This document shows, in pieces, positions 5,510 through 6,048 of a DNA stretch of 6,048 nucleotides; positions within the stretch are counted from its first letter, which is position 1, and the number at the start of each line of letters is the position of its first letter. This DNA is from Phycisphaerales bacterium UBA7708 (GTDB lineage: Bacteria; Planctomycetota; Phycisphaerae; Sedimentisphaerales; Anaerohalosphaeraceae): assembly GCA_002482415.1 (NCBI GenBank), contig DLFY01000347.1, forward strand, positions 21,915 through 27,962, in the 5' to 3' direction. The position numbers and the translations under genes are program-made. Under the pieces are notes generated by a model, which was not told where the DNA came from, did no database searches, and was given only the letters and a program-made list of their open reading frames with translations.

Positions 5510-6048
5510 TTAGGGTTCAAGATACAAGAAAGGCTCTGCAAACAGCGCCCAGTCATTAAAATGCGTCCCATCCGGCCCTTCCGTGGTAATCAGGGTCAAA
5601 AATTGATCCTGGCTGGAAATGGGAATACGAACCACTTCGCATTGTCCGGCCGGCAAATCCATGGAAAACTTGAGCTGCCCGTCCAGCAGGACATGGAATC
5701 CTGCAATCGGCAGCGGCTGATTGGACATTCTCTGGCGAATATTGTCAATATAATCCAGAATCGATTCTGAAATCCCGCAGGTTGCCTCAAATCGGGTCAT
5801 CTTCAGTCCCGGGAAATTCTGACGGATGGCCTGCAGATCGAAGGTAATTCCCTGGCTGGCATGCATATAAATGGAAGGATTTTCGGTTGTCCCGTATTCC
5901 ACCCCCCGCAATCGCAGGTTATGGCGTGTGATGGAAAAATTCGAAGCCTCATGCCAGCCGCCGTTAAAGATACCATTCCAGTAATCACCGGCGGATTGCG
6001 GAAAATGGTCAACTGTATGCCCTTTTGAAGAAACAATCAGCTTGCCAT
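5510..6048 (-). CDS. Protein with C-terminal NPCBM-like carbohydrate-binding domain, N-terminus outside window
   Basis: The reading frame is open from the stop at 5510-5512 to the right edge (178 codons), so this is the C-terminal part of a longer protein. A TTG at 5909-5911 is a possible internal start but would cut into the domain, so I reject it. From about visible residue 45 to the end the pattern fits the NPCBM fold (novel putative carbohydrate-binding module): RGVEYG, then NPSIYMHASQGITFDL (57-72), RFEATCGI (85-92), FHVLLDGQ (117-124), and FLTLITTEGPDGTHFNDWALF (149-169). These match the family's plan of a 'harmonised' His/Ser strand, a DG turn and a closing D-W-A strand. The preceding part (SSKGHTVDHFPQ, YWNGIFNGGWHEASNF) is not recognised. 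In planctomycetes such domains occur in exported enzymes and in FecR-like membrane regulators; which applies cannot be decided here. It lies 80 bases upstream of the LamG gene, same strand. Confidence 0.85.
   Translation of the reverse strand, partial: GKLIVSSKGHTVDHFPQSAGDYWNGIFNGGWHEASNFSITRHNLRLRGVEYGTTENPSIYMHASQGITFDLQAIRQNFPGLKMTRFEATCGISESILDYIDNIRQRMSNQPLPIAGFHVLLDGQLKFSMDLPAGQCEVVRIPISSQDQFLTLITTEGPDGTHFNDWALFAEPFLYLEP

Noticed and set aside
5909..5911. TTG as the start of a 133-residue stand-alone protein
   Set aside because: The frame is open upstream to the window edge, no good ribosome binding site precedes the TTG, and starting there would remove the residues leading into the NPCBM-like fold.

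Overview
This window looks like part of a chromosome from the Planctomycetes, most likely the Phycisphaerae/Sedimentisphaerales side. That assignment is an inference from protein style, not from a marker gene. The style consists of a LamG-type secreted protein ending in a short calcium-loop, cysteine-rich tail, beside a planctomycete-type pseudopilin whose cleavage site reads KA/FTLIE. Base composition is moderate and looks even across the window.

Left half, plus strand (1-2197): two housekeeping genes. The first, cut by the left edge, is the C-terminal part of a bifunctional homocysteine S-methyltransferase / 5,10-methylenetetrahydrofolate reductase. Its stop overlaps by one base the start of queA, the SAM:tRNA ribosyltransferase-isomerase of queuosine synthesis. 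One enzyme makes methionine, the precursor of SAM. The other spends SAM as a ribosyl donor and releases methionine.

Right half, minus strand (2214-6048): three genes for exported or surface proteins, read from right to left. They are (i) the C-terminal 178 residues of a protein ending in an NPCBM-like carbohydrate-binding domain, cut by the right edge; (ii) a complete 761-residue secreted protein with signal peptide, LamG, fibronectin-III-like, Ig-like, second LamG and a dockerin-like tail; and (iii) a complete 269-residue type II secretion-style pseudopilin. Gaps are 80 and 120 bases, and genes (ii) and (iii) each have a clear Shine-Dalgarno sequence. The 120-base gap holds a perfect 14-bp hairpin and a smaller dyad. 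The two halves converge with only 16 bases between stop codons.

No RNA gene, CRISPR array, insertion sequence or phage gene was seen. The least ordinary material is the NPCBM/LamG/pseudopilin cluster and the nested inverted repeats around the 3' end of the LamG gene. No clearly new system can be demonstrated from this window alone.
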